Below, piece by piece: positions 7,224-16,360 of a stretch of 48,732 bases of DNA. The position numbers and the translations under genes were made by a program. The stretch spans positions 1 through 48,732 of the forward strand of contig CAAGLV010000088.1 of the NCBI GenBank assembly GCA_900770875.1, read 5' to 3'. How positions within the stretch are numbered: the first letter of the stretch is position 1; the number at the start of each line of letters is the position of its first letter. The notes under the pieces were generated by a model, which saw nothing but the letters and a program-made list of their open reading frames with translations, did no database searches and was not told the DNA's origin. The DNA comes from Flavobacteriales bacterium (lineage in GTDB: Bacteria; Bacteroidota; Bacteroidia; Flavobacteriales; Weeksellaceae).

Positions 7224-9677
7224 ATGAAAGTTTTAAAGTTTGGAGGAACTTCTGTTGGATCGGAAGAAGGAATTAAATCAATTGTAAAAATTGTAGCACA
7301 AGAAAAGCAAAATAACAATCAAATTGTGGTTGTTGTTTCGGCTATGAGTAAAATGACCAATTTATTATCGTCTGCTGCAGAAGATGCCGCAAATAAAATT
7401 GGATTTGCAGATAAGATTAAACAATTCGAAGAGAATCATTTTAATATTGTTCGTAAATTTTTAAAAGTTCCAAATCAAACCGCAGTATTCACCAAACTAA
7501 AATTGTTGGTAAACGATTTAGAGAACATGTTACAAAGTATCTATGTTTTAGAAGAATTAAGTTTACAAACAAAAGATTTAATTTTAAGTTTTGGCGAGCG
7601 TTGCAGTGGAATATTAATCAACGCAATTTTCGAGCAAGAGTTTCAACATTCTAAATTCATCAATGCTTCAGATTACATTGTAACAGATAGCCAATTTAGT
7701 AATGCACAGGTAGAGGTAGAGCCAACTTATGCTAATATTCGTTCGTTAAAAGAAGCGTTAGCAGATAACATTTTGGTAGTTACAGGATTTATTGCAGCCA
7801 ACGAAAAAGGACAAATTACAACATTGGGTCGTGGCGGATCTGATTATACTGCATCGCTTTTTGGAGCAGCTTTAGATGCTAAAATTGTTGAAATTTGGAC
7901 AGATGTAAACGGAATGATGACTGCCGATCCACGCATCGTTAAAAAGACATTTACGCTAAATAATTTATCGTATACAGAAGCAATGGAACTTTCGTATTTC
8001 GGTGCAAAAGTGATTTATCCACCAACAATGGCTCCTGTTTTCGCTAAGAAAATTCCAATTGTTATTCGCAATACATTTCAGGCCGAATCAGAAGGAACTT
8101 ATATTCAGGCCGAATCAACAGATTGTCAATTTCCAATTAAAGGAATTTCATCTATCGATCAAGTTTCGTTGTTAAATGTAAAAGGAAGCGGATTAGTTGG
8201 GAAATTAGGATTTAGTGGACGATTATTTTCATTATTGGCGCGTCATCAAATCAATATCATTTTAATTACACAATCGTCTTCAGAACATAGCATTTCGTTA
8301 GCATTACAAAAAGAAGATGCCGAAAAAGCAAAGCAAGTTATCGAAGCCGAATTTCAGTTAGAAATTGATGCCGAATTATTAGATCCAATCGAGTTAGAAG
8401 AAGGTTTATCGATTATTGCAATTGTGGGCGAAAACATGAAAAAAACGCCAGGAATTTCGGGGCAATTATTTTATGCTTTAGGTAGAAACGGAATCAATGT
8501 TCGTGCAATTGCACAAGGTTCTTCCGAATATAATATTTCGGTTGTCATCAAAAATCAAGATTTATCAAAAGCATTAAATTCGGTTCACGATGCCTTTTTT
8601 GTCAGCTTAAATAAAACGATAAATGTGTTTAATGTCGGAACAGGAAATATCGGTTCTACATTCTTAAAACAATTATTGCAACAACAAGATTTCTTGGCAG
8701 AAAATAACGATATCGAAATTAAAGTAATCGGATTATCTAACTCAAGAAAAATGGTGTTTGATGAAAACGGAATCGATTTAAACCAATGGAAAGAAACATT
8801 ATTTGAATCAGAAACAGAAGCGAATTTAGAATCGTTTATTGCTAAAATGCAGGAATTAAACCTTCCGAATTGTGTTTTTGTTGATAATACAGCAAGTGCT
8901 TTTGTTCCGACTTTTTATAATCAAATTTTCGAGTCGAATGTTTCGGTTGTAACGTGCAATAAAATTGCCAATTCATCATCTTATCAAGAATACGAAAAAC
9001 TTAAAAATACAGCGCGTAAACACGGGGTCGATTTCTTGTACGAAACTAATGTTGGTGCAGGATTGCCAGTTGTTCGTTTATTGAAAGATTTACGAATGAG
9101 CGGCGATCGTATTTTAAAAATAGAAGCGATTTTATCAGGAACAATTTCATACATTTTTAATCATTTTAAAGGCGAAGCAACATTTGCTCAAGTCGTAAAA
9201 CAAGCGCAAGATTTAGGTTATACAGAGCCAGATCCTCGCGACGATTTAGGAGGAATCGATTTTATGCGTAAAATGTTAATCTTAGGTCGCGATACAGGTT
9301 ATAAGGTAGAAGCAGAAGATGCTGTAATCGATTCAATTTTACCAAAAGCGTGTTTAGAAGCGCCATCAGTAGAAGCTTTTTATCAATCGTTAGAAGAGGA
9401 GAATGATTATTTCGAACAGTTAAAACAAAAAGCAGAAAGCGAAGGAAAAGTGATTCGCTACATCGGAACATTAGAAAACGGAAAAATTACAATTGCCTTA
9501 GAAATTGTCGATCAATCGCATCCATTTTATGCTTTATCCGGAAGCGATAATATCATTTCGTTTACAACAGAGCGTTACAAAGAACGTCCGTTGGTAATTA
9601 AAGGTCCTGGAGCCGGAGCCGAAGTTACAGCTGCAGGTGTTTTTGCCGATTTAGTTAACTTAAGTACAATACGATAA
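7224..9677 (+). CDS. thrA: Bifunctional aspartokinase / homoserine dehydrogenase
   Basis: This enzyme performs the first and third steps of the aspartate pathway to homoserine. The 817-residue chain has the usual fused length. The kinase begins with KFGGTSVGS at residues 5-13. Two ACT regulatory modules follow, one around 315-385 (KGSGLVGKLGFSGRLF) and one around 393-460 (GENMKKTPGISGQLF); these normally bind threonine. The dehydrogenase has its NAD(P) motif NVGTGNIG near residue 470, LSGTISYIFNHF, and the substrate-site block GYTEPDPRDDLGGID. It is the first gene after the attenuator, 21 bp past the T run. thrB starts 9 bp after its stop, so thrA-B-C form one operon. End-product control is probably double: attenuation at the RNA and allostery at the ACT domains. 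Confidence 0.97.
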   Translation: MKVLKFGGTSVGSEEGIKSIVKIVAQEKQNNNQIVVVVSAMSKMTNLLSSAAEDAANKIGFADKIKQFEENHFNIVRKFLKVPNQTAVFTKLKLLVNDLENMLQSIYVLEELSLQTKDLILSFGERCSGILINAIFEQEFQHSKFINASDYIVTDSQFSNAQVEVEPTYANIRSLKEALADNILVVTGFIAANEKGQITTLGRGGSDYTASLFGAALDAKIVEIWTDVNGMMTADPRIVKKTFTLNNLSYTEAMELSYFGAKVIYPPTMAPVFAKKIPIVIRNTFQAESEGTYIQAESTDCQFPIKGISSIDQVSLLNVKGSGLVGKLGFSGRLFSLLARHQINIILITQSSSEHSISLALQKEDAEKAKQVIEAEFQLEIDAELLDPIELEEGLSIIAIVGENMKKTPGISGQLFYALGRNGINVRAIAQGSSEYNISVVIKNQDLSKALNSVHDAFFVSLNKTINVFNVGTGNIGSTFLKQLLQQQDFLAENNDIEIKVIGLSNSRKMVFDENGIDLNQWKETLFESETEANLESFIAKMQELNLPNCVFVDNTASAFVPTFYNQIFESNVSVVTCNKIANSSSYQEYEKLKNTARKHGVDFLYETNVGAGLPVVRLLKDLRMSGDRILKIEAILSGTISYIFNHFKGEATFAQVVKQAQDLGYTEPDPRDDLGGIDFMRKMLILGRDTGYKVEAEDAVIDSILPKACLEAPSVEAFYQSLEEENDYFEQLKQKAESEGKVIRYIGTLENGKITIALEIVDQSHPFYALSGSDNIISFTTERYKERPLVIKGPGAGAEVTAAGVFADLVNLSTIR

Positions 9678-9686
9678 ATAGAGAAG

Positions 9687-10670
9687 ATGTTAGAAAATAA
9701 TCTTCAGCAAAAAGAAATTAATCCACAACACTTTTTAAACGAAGTACATGTTTTTGCGCCAGGAACAGTAGCAAATATGAATTGTGGTTTCGATATTTTA
9801 GGTTTGGCCGTTTACGGACCAGGCGACGAAGTAATTATGCGTCGTACATCAACAAACGGTGTACGAATTTTAAAGATTACAGGCGATGAAGGGAAATTAC
9901 CATTAGATGCCGAAAAAAACACGGTGAGTTTTCCGGTAATTCAAATTTTAAAAGATTTAGGATTAGAAGATCAAATTGGTGTTGAAATCGAATTGCATAA
10001 AAAAATGCCAATTGGTAGTGGTTTAGGATCGAGTTCGGCAAGTACAGTTGCAGGCGTTTTTGCGATTAACGAATTGTTAGGTAAGCCGCTTACAAAAGAC
10101 GAGTTATTGCCTTATTGTTTACAAGGCGAATTGTTGGCATGCGGAACTGCTCATGCCGATAATGTTGCGCCTGCTTTGTATGGTGGAATTACGTTAATCG
10201 AATCGTACGATCCTATTTTTATTCGTCATTTGCCTGTTCCTCAAGATTTGTATGTTGCTTTAATTTATCCGGCGGTTGATGTGCCAACAAAAGAAGCGCG
10301 AAAACTTATCCGAAACAAAGTTGCTTTAGATAAAGTGGTACAACAAACGGGGCATATAGCTGGTTTGGTTGCTTCTTTGTACGAATCGGATTACGAAGGA
10401 ATCCGACGAAATATGAAGGATGAAATTATCGAGCCATCGCGTTCGTTACTTATTCCGGCATTCGATAAAATGAAAGAAATTGCTTTTAACGAAGGTGCTT
10501 TAACTTTCGGAATTTCGGGATCGGGCCCATCAGTTGTTGCATTTACAACAAGCGAAACTGTGGCACAAAATATTGTCGATAAAATTCAAAATCATTTAAC
10601 GACGCACGAGGTAAATTCGTTTGCGTATGTTTCAAAAATTAATCAACAAGGACCATTTGTAATCCAATAA
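9687..10670 (+). CDS. thrB: Homoserine kinase
   Basis: ThrB phosphorylates homoserine to O-phosphohomoserine, using ATP. The 327-residue protein is a GHMP-superfamily kinase. The ATP loop PIGSGLGSSSAST is near residues 108-120, and the N-terminal family motif HVFAPGTVANMNCGFDILG is complete. A C-terminal glycine-rich motif, FGISGSGPSVVAF, closes the fold. The first ~18 residues before the conserved core look like a short, poorly conserved extension. It lies 9 bp after thrA and 4 bp before thrC, which implies translational coupling in the operon. No odd features. Confidence 0.96.
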   Translation: MLENNLQQKEINPQHFLNEVHVFAPGTVANMNCGFDILGLAVYGPGDEVIMRRTSTNGVRILKITGDEGKLPLDAEKNTVSFPVIQILKDLGLEDQIGVEIELHKKMPIGSGLGSSSASTVAGVFAINELLGKPLTKDELLPYCLQGELLACGTAHADNVAPALYGGITLIESYDPIFIRHLPVPQDLYVALIYPAVDVPTKEARKLIRNKVALDKVVQQTGHIAGLVASLYESDYEGIRRNMKDEIIEPSRSLLIPAFDKMKEIAFNEGALTFGISGSGPSVVAFTTSETVAQNIVDKIQNHLTTHEVNSFAYVSKINQQGPFVIQ

Positions 10671-10674
10671 ACCA

Positions 10675-11985
10675 ATGAAATTATATAGTACAAATAATAA
10701 ATCAGAATTAGTAGATTTTAAACAAGCCGTTTTTCAGTCGTTGCCACAAGATATGGGTTTATATATGATTGATGGATTGTCGGAATTGAATAAAGATTTT
10801 TTAAACGAAATCGAAAATTATACGTTGCAAGAAATTGCAAAACAAGTAAGTGCACATTTATTAAATGATGAAATTCCGAACGAAGAATTAAATCGTTTGG
10901 TAGAAGATGCTGTAAATTTTGAGGCGCCATTGGTTTTTTTAGAAGATGATTTGGCTGTTTTAGAACTTTTTCATGGTCCATCGTTGGCTTTTAAAGATTT
11001 TGGTGCTCGATTTATGAGCCGAATAATGGGTTATTTAAATCAAAAAAGCGATAAAGTTTTAGATATTTTAGTTGCAACTTCGGGCGATACAGGAGGCGCT
11101 GTGGCTTTAGGATTTTTAGGCGTAGAAGGTACTCGTGTAACAATTTTGTATCCGAAAGGAAAAGTTTCGCCAATTCAAGAATTGCAATTAACAACAAATG
11201 GACAAAATATTAGAGCAATAGAAATTGACGGAACATTTGATGATTGTCAAGCATTGGTTAAGCAGGCTTTTTTAGATGATGAATTAAAATCAGCATTAAA
11301 TTTAACATCGGCAAATTCGATTAATATTTCGCGTTTAATTCCGCAAACATTTTACTATTTTAATGCGTTAGCCGAAGCAAAAAGAAAAGGTTTTGATGAG
11401 GTTACGTTTGTGGTTCCTTCTGGAAATTTCGGGAATATTGGCGCGGGAATTTTAGCATATAAAATGGGAATGAAAGTAAAACAATTTGTTGCGGCAACCA
11501 ATGCGAATGATACGATTCCTCGTTTTTTAGAAGAAAAAGTTTATCAACCTAAAGCAACAAAACCAACTTTATCAAATGCAATGGATGTAAGTAATCCGAG
11601 TAATTGGGTACGAATTATGGATTTGTTTAATCAGGAAGTGGATGAGCTGAAAGATGTAGTGAAATCGAAAGCTTATACAGACGAAGAAACAAAGGTTGCG
11701 ATTGAAGAGATTTATAAAAATTACAATTACGTTGCTTGTCCACATACAGCAATTGCTTGGTTGGCAGCAAAAGAATATCAAGTATCAAAAACGGATAATA
11801 AAGAATTAATTGTCTTTTTATCAACAGCACATCCATGTAAGTTTCCGGATGTGTTTTCGGAAGAAATTCAATCAAAAATTTCGATTCCAGAAAGTGTAAA
11901 ACAAATTGAGCATAAACCTAGTTTTAAAAGTAATTTATCAACAGAATTTAAGGCTTTAAAACAATGGTTAATCAAGAATAATTAA
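10675..11985 (+). CDS. thrC: Threonine synthase
   Basis: ThrC converts O-phosphohomoserine to threonine with pyridoxal phosphate. The protein is 436 residues, typical of the long (E. coli-like) class. The PLP lysine is K107 in HGPSLAFKDFGARF. The phosphate-binding and cofactor loops TSGDTGGAVA and SGNFGNIGAG are clear, and the C-terminal HTAIAWLAAKE and STAHPCKFPD are family hallmarks. The gene follows thrB by 4 bp and ends at a perfect bidirectional terminator shared with ilvA. Its product threonine is the substrate of IlvA, encoded on the opposite strand immediately beyond that terminator. Confidence 0.97.
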   Translation: MKLYSTNNKSELVDFKQAVFQSLPQDMGLYMIDGLSELNKDFLNEIENYTLQEIAKQVSAHLLNDEIPNEELNRLVEDAVNFEAPLVFLEDDLAVLELFHGPSLAFKDFGARFMSRIMGYLNQKSDKVLDILVATSGDTGGAVALGFLGVEGTRVTILYPKGKVSPIQELQLTTNGQNIRAIEIDGTFDDCQALVKQAFLDDELKSALNLTSANSINISRLIPQTFYYFNALAEAKRKGFDEVTFVVPSGNFGNIGAGILAYKMGMKVKQFVAATNANDTIPRFLEEKVYQPKATKPTLSNAMDVSNPSNWVRIMDLFNQEVDELKDVVKSKAYTDEETKVAIEEIYKNYNYVACPHTAIAWLAAKEYQVSKTDNKELIVFLSTAHPCKFPDVFSEEIQSKISIPESVKQIEHKPSFKSNLSTEFKALKQWLIKNN

Positions 11986-12000
11986 TCTTTAAATTGATAG

Positions 12001-12044
12001 AATTAAAAAATCCTGATTTCGAATTCGAAATCAGGATTTTTAAT
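12001..12044. terminator. Bidirectional terminator between convergent thrC and ilvA
   Basis: An almost perfect palindrome, centred on TTTCGAATTCGAAA, spans 12006-12041 with A-rich and T-rich ends. It can form a long stem on either strand, so it serves both converging operons. Confidence 0.92.
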
Positions 12045-12064
12045 TAAAATAGTAAAAAAAATAT

Positions 12065-13348
12065 TTAACCGATGATTAAGTTAAACAATGTATCGTCTGT
12101 ATTTAAATATTGATAATCAAAGTTAAATTGCTTTAAACGATCGATTAATCCATCAAAATCTTCTTTTTCTTTTAACTCGATTCCAACCACAGCTGGGCCA
12201 GTTTCTTTGTTATGTTTTTTGATGTACTGAAAATAACTAATGTCATCATCTTCGCCTAAAACCTCGTTTACCAATTCTTTTAAAGCGCCAGCGCGCTGCG
12301 GAAAGTTGATGATAAAGTAATGTTTTAAACCTTCAAACTGTAAGCTCTTTTCTTTAATTTCTTCTAATCGTGTAATATCATTATTGCTTCCGCTAATAAT
12401 GCAAGCAACATTTTTACCTTTAATTTTGTCTTTATAATAATCTAAAGCCGCAATTGCTAAAGCACCAGCAGGTTCAACCACAATTGCTTCTTCGTTGTAT
12501 AATTTTAAGATGGTAGAACATACTTTTCCTTCGGGAACAGAGCAGATATCATCTAAAAATTCAGCACAAATTTTGTACGTATTATTACCAACTCGTTTAA
12601 CAGCTGCACCATCAACAAAAGGATCTATTTGGGCTAATGTAACCACTTGGCCTTCTTTAATCGCTTTTTGCATACTTGATGCACCTTTAGGTTCTACACC
12701 AATAATTTTGGTATTTGGACTTAAAGCTTTAAAAATTGAAATGATTCCTGAAGCTAAACCACCGCCACCAATCGGTACAAAAATGTAATCTAAAGGTTGT
12801 TCGGTTTGGTGAATAATTTCTAATCCAACGGTTGCTTGTCCGGCAATAACATCTAAATCATCAAATGGATGAATAAAGCATCGCTTTTCTTCTTCTGCAA
12901 TCTGAAATGCTTTTGCCGAGGCATCATCAAATGTATCACCAAATAAAACAACTTCTATTTGCTCTTTACCAAACCATTTTACTTGTTTAATTTTTTGTTT
13001 AGGTGTAGTTGTTGGCATTACAATTTTGCCGTTAATTCCTAATTTATTGCAAGCAAAAGCCACGCCTTGCGCATGGTTACCAGCGCTGGCGCAAATTACA
13101 CCTTGCTTTTTTTCGGTTTCGGATAATAAAGCGATTTTGTTATAGGCTCCCCTTAATTTGTATGAACGTACAATTTGTAAATCTTCTCTTTTTAGATGGA
13201 TGTGGCCATCGTACAGAGCCGATAAATTGTAGTTGTAATTAAGAGGAGTCTCCCTAACAATATTTTTTAATTGATGCTGTGCGCGAGTGATTTGATCTAA
13301 AGAAACAATTAAGGTCTCAGTTTTCTCACTTCCAATCCTGTTTGCCAT
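12065..13348 (-). CDS. ilvA: Threonine ammonia-lyase (biosynthetic threonine dehydratase)
   Basis: IlvA deaminates threonine to 2-oxobutyrate, the committed step to isoleucine. The 427-residue protein carries the PLP lysine K64 in VRSYKLRGAYNK, plus SAGNHAQGVAFACNKLG and the phosphate loop PIGGGGLASG. A single ACT-like regulatory domain lies from about residue 340 to the end (FPQRAGALKELVNEVLG), where isoleucine normally binds. It is the last gene of the ilv operon. Its ATG lies 40 nt inside ilvC, read in another frame. No other ATG, GTG or TTG occurs in frame before the conserved core, so the overlap appears real. Coupled translation with ilvC is likely. Confidence 0.95.
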   Translation of the reverse strand: MANRIGSEKTETLIVSLDQITRAQHQLKNIVRETPLNYNYNLSALYDGHIHLKREDLQIVRSYKLRGAYNKIALLSETEKKQGVICASAGNHAQGVAFACNKLGINGKIVMPTTTPKQKIKQVKWFGKEQIEVVLFGDTFDDASAKAFQIAEEEKRCFIHPFDDLDVIAGQATVGLEIIHQTEQPLDYIFVPIGGGGLASGIISIFKALSPNTKIIGVEPKGASSMQKAIKEGQVVTLAQIDPFVDGAAVKRVGNNTYKICAEFLDDICSVPEGKVCSTILKLYNEEAIVVEPAGALAIAALDYYKDKIKGKNVACIISGSNNDITRLEEIKEKSLQFEGLKHYFIINFPQRAGALKELVNEVLGEDDDISYFQYIKKHNKETGPAVVGIELKEKEDFDGLIDRLKQFNFDYQYLNTDDTLFNLIIG

Positions 13349-14346
13349 AATTCGCTGTTTCTTAATTCGGATAACTCTTCTTCTAATTTTTCACGATAAT
13401 CAGGTTGACTATTTGCTTTAATTGTAATAGCAGCTTCGTTTCCGGTAGCAACACTTTCGTATAAATCTTCGAAAACTGGTTTATTAGCATCTCTAAATTT
13501 ATCTTTCCAATCTAAAGCACCACGTTGTGCAGTTGTAGAACAGTTTGCAAACATCCAATCCATTCCATTTTCGGCAACTAAAGGCATTAAACTTTGCGTT
13601 AATTCTTCAACAGTTTCGTTGAAAGCCTCACTTGGTGTATGTCCTTTAGAACGTAAAACTTCGTATTGCGCTTCGAAAATACCAGCAATTGCTCCCATTA
13701 AAACACCACGTTCTCCTGTTAAATCGCTGTAAACTTCTTTTTGGAAAGTAGTTTCGAATAAGTATCCAGATCCGATTCCGATTCCGATAGCAATTGCTTT
13801 TTCTTTTGCTCTACCAGATGCATCTTGAAAAACGGCATAGCTAGAATTTAATCCTTTTCCTTCTAAGAATAAACGACGTAAAGATGTTCCTGATCCTTTA
13901 GGTGCAGCTAAAAATACATCGACTTCTTTAGGAGGTACGATTCCTGTTTGTTCGTGGAATGTAGCTCCAAATCCGTGCGAAAAGTATAATGATTTTCCTT
14001 CTGTTAAATGAGGTTTAATTTGTTCCCAAGCGGCAATTTGACCAGCATCCGAAAGTAAATTCATTAAAATTGTTCCTCTTTCTGCTGCTTCTTCGATTTC
14101 GAATAAAGTTTCGCCTTCTACGAATCCATCTCTTACTGCATTATCCCAAGATTTACTGTTTTTACGTTGTCCTACGATTACTTTAAATCCGTTATCTTTT
14201 AAGTTTAAAGCTTGTCCTGGACCTTGAATTCCGTATCCTAAAACGGCAATAGTTTCGTTTGCTAATACTTCTTTTGCTTTATCTAATGTAAATTCTTCTC
14301 TTGTGATTACTTCTTCTTGAGTTCCTCCGAAATTGATAATTGCCAT
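13309..14346 (-). CDS. ilvC: Ketol-acid reductoisomerase (class I)
   Basis: IlvC isomerises and reduces acetolactate or acetohydroxybutyrate with NADPH and Mg2+, the second common step to Val and Ile. The 345-residue protein has the short class I layout. The Rossmann motif is GYGIQGPGQALNLKDNG from residue 37, the variant common in Bacteroidota in place of the usual GYGSQGHAHA. The cofactor loop VGQRKNSKSWDNA carries Arg and Ser, which fits NADPH use. The C-terminal domain includes SDLTGERGVLMG and the downstream acidic metal-binding residues. It begins 25 bp after ilvN, and its last 40 nt overlap the start of ilvA. Confidence 0.96.
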   Translation of the reverse strand: MAIINFGGTQEEVITREEFTLDKAKEVLANETIAVLGYGIQGPGQALNLKDNGFKVIVGQRKNSKSWDNAVRDGFVEGETLFEIEEAAERGTILMNLLSDAGQIAAWEQIKPHLTEGKSLYFSHGFGATFHEQTGIVPPKEVDVFLAAPKGSGTSLRRLFLEGKGLNSSYAVFQDASGRAKEKAIAIGIGIGSGYLFETTFQKEVYSDLTGERGVLMGAIAGIFEAQYEVLRSKGHTPSEAFNETVEELTQSLMPLVAENGMDWMFANCSTTAQRGALDWKDKFRDANKPVFEDLYESVATGNEAAITIKANSQPDYREKLEEELSELRNSELWQTGLEVRKLRP

Positions 14347-14371
14347 AATATTTGTTTTTTGGTAGTTGTTA

Positions 14372-14593
14372 TTAATTGTTGATGTTTTTAATTTCTATGA
14401 TGCGATAAAATTGTAATGTCAATTTATCTTTTGTTAAATGTGTTGGATGATATGTAATTTCTACTGTCGATTCGTTGTTTTGTTGTAACTGAACTTCTAA
14501 ATGATCGATATTGATTCGGTTTCGAGTAAAAATATTAATGATTCGTTCTAAAACTCCAACCTGATTTTCTACTGTTAATGTAATTGTTTCCAT
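14372..14593 (-). CDS. ilvN: Acetolactate synthase small (regulatory) subunit, single ACT domain
   Basis: This 73-residue protein is one ACT domain: ITLTVENQVGVLERIINIF followed by NRINIDHLEVQ. It is the regulatory subunit that normally stimulates IlvB and gives valine feedback inhibition. Most IlvN/IlvH proteins have about 80-190 residues with a second C-terminal domain. This one is closer to the short IlvM type and lacks that second domain. It lies 12 bp after ilvB and 25 bp before ilvC in the operon. Nothing suggests a frameshift: the stop falls in a normal spacer and no ACT-like remainder follows. Confidence 0.85.
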   Translation of the reverse strand: METITLTVENQVGVLERIINIFTRNRINIDHLEVQLQQNNESTVEITYHPTHLTKDKLTLQFYRIIEIKNINN

Positions 14594-14605
14594 ACTGTTT
14601 TTGTT

Positions 14606-16360
14606 TTAAAATAATCTAATCTCGCTTACCGAACTTCCTGCTGTAATCATCGGGAAAACATATTCTTCGCGAATAACTTGTATGTTTAATAAATAGCTTT
14701 CTTCTGACTGGATTAATCGGTCTAAAGCATCGCTTAATTCTTCGGTTTTCGAAACATTTTCTGCTTTAATTCCGAATGCTTTTCCAACTTCAGCAAAATC
14801 AGGATTTGTCATTTCTACAAACGAATAACGTTTATCGAAAAACATACTTTGCCATTGTCTTACCATTCCTAAATAATGATTGTTTAAAACAATGATTTTA
14901 ACCGGAATTTTATATTGAGAAATTGTCGCTAATTCTTGAATCGTCATTTGGAAACATCCGTCACCAATGATGGCGTAAACATCACGATTTGGTTGTCCCA
15001 ATTTAGCTCCCATTGCTGCTGGTAAAGCAAATCCCATTGTTCCTAAACCACCCGAAGTATAATAACTATTTGGATGCTTAAATTCGTAATAACGTGCGGC
15101 CATCATTTGGTGCTGCCCAACATCGGCAACAATTAAACCTTCGCCATTTGTTTTTTCTGATAAAAGGTTTAATACTTGTGGCATTGTTAATCCGTTTTCG
15201 TTTGGTTTAACTGCATTGTTACGAACATGAAAATCTTCTTCTTCAGCTAATTTTTTAAAGCTTTCGTGCCATTCGTTATTTTCTTTTTGTTTTAATAAAG
15301 GCAATAACTTTTGTAAGATTTTTTTCGCATCTCCTAATAAAGCAACTTCGGCCGGAACAACTTTGTTAATTTCTGATGGATCGATTTCTACGTGAATAAT
15401 CTTTGCATTTTTTGCATACGTATTTACATTTCCTGTAACACGATCGTCGAAACGCATTCCGACTGCTAAAATGACATCAGCTTCGTTGGTTTTAATGTTT
15501 GGAGCATAATTTCCGTGCATTCCAACCAAACCAACATGTAATGGATGATCGGTTAAAAAATTGCTTAAACCATGTAAAGTACAAGCGGTTGGGATTTGCT
15601 GTAATTCGGCTAAGTTTTTAACTTCATCTTCAGCCTTTGCAATTCCAACTCCGTTACCTACGATTAAAAATGGTTTCTTGGCTTCGTTTAATAATTGAGC
15701 CGCTTTTTCGAAATCATTCTCGAAGGTTTTATGAATAAAAGTTTGCGAATAATCTTCACAGTTTAAACATTCTTCGAAATCAGAAAGTTGTTGTAATTGT
15801 GCATCTTTCGTAATTTCGATTACAACTGGGCCTGGTTTTCCACTTTTCGCAATTTTAAAAGCTTTAGCGATGATATACGGAATTTCGTTGGCATCAATTA
15901 CTTGATAATTCCATTTTGTAACAGCTTTAGTTAAGCTCATTACATTAGATTCCTGAAAAGCATCAGTTCCTAATAAAGTAGATGGAACTTGTCCTACAAT
16001 ACAAACCATCGGTACACAATCCATCGCAGCATCTGCTAAACCTGTAATTAGGTTTGTTGCACCTGGACCTGATGTTGCAAAAACAACTCCAGTTTTTCCT
16101 GTTGCACGTGCATAACCTTCGGCTGCATGTGTTGCGCCTTGTTCGTGCCTTACCAAGATATGTTTAATGTTTTCGCGGTAATCGTATAAAGCATCATAAA
16201 TAGGCATGATAGCTCCACCTGGATAACCAAAAATCAATTCAACATTTTCTTTTAATAAAGATTCTAATAAGGCGTAAGAACCCGTTGGATTTTTATCGAT
16301 CTGTAAGGCAGCCTTCTGAGGCGTTTCCGACTTGTTTAGCGTATTTGTATAAGACTCCAT
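14606..16360 (-). CDS. ilvB: Acetolactate synthase large (catalytic) subunit
   Basis: IlvB condenses pyruvate with pyruvate or 2-oxobutyrate, using thiamine diphosphate, Mg2+ and FAD. The 584-residue protein has the catalytic glutamate E73 in VRHEQGATHAAEG. The substrate-domain motifs FGYPGGAIMPIYDAL and SGPGATNLITGLADA are present, and the ThDP motif starting GDGCFQM near residue 466 ends at LNN. The ATG at 16360 lies 68 nt inside ilvD in another frame. No usable in-frame start follows before the conserved core, so the N-terminal ~25 residues are encoded in the overlap. The ilvN partner follows by 12 bp. Confidence 0.96.
   Translation of the reverse strand: MESYTNTLNKSETPQKAALQIDKNPTGSYALLESLLKENVELIFGYPGGAIMPIYDALYDYRENIKHILVRHEQGATHAAEGYARATGKTGVVFATSGPGATNLITGLADAAMDCVPMVCIVGQVPSTLLGTDAFQESNVMSLTKAVTKWNYQVIDANEIPYIIAKAFKIAKSGKPGPVVIEITKDAQLQQLSDFEECLNCEDYSQTFIHKTFENDFEKAAQLLNEAKKPFLIVGNGVGIAKAEDEVKNLAELQQIPTACTLHGLSNFLTDHPLHVGLVGMHGNYAPNIKTNEADVILAVGMRFDDRVTGNVNTYAKNAKIIHVEIDPSEINKVVPAEVALLGDAKKILQKLLPLLKQKENNEWHESFKKLAEEEDFHVRNNAVKPNENGLTMPQVLNLLSEKTNGEGLIVADVGQHQMMAARYYEFKHPNSYYTSGGLGTMGFALPAAMGAKLGQPNRDVYAIIGDGCFQMTIQELATISQYKIPVKIIVLNNHYLGMVRQWQSMFFDKRYSFVEMTNPDFAEVGKAFGIKAENVSKTEELSDALDRLIQSEESYLLNIQVIREEYVFPMITAGSSVSEIRLF

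Noticed and set aside
10718..10981. 87-residue minus-strand ORF opposite thrC.
   Set aside because: Antisense shadow of thrC with no recognisable domain.
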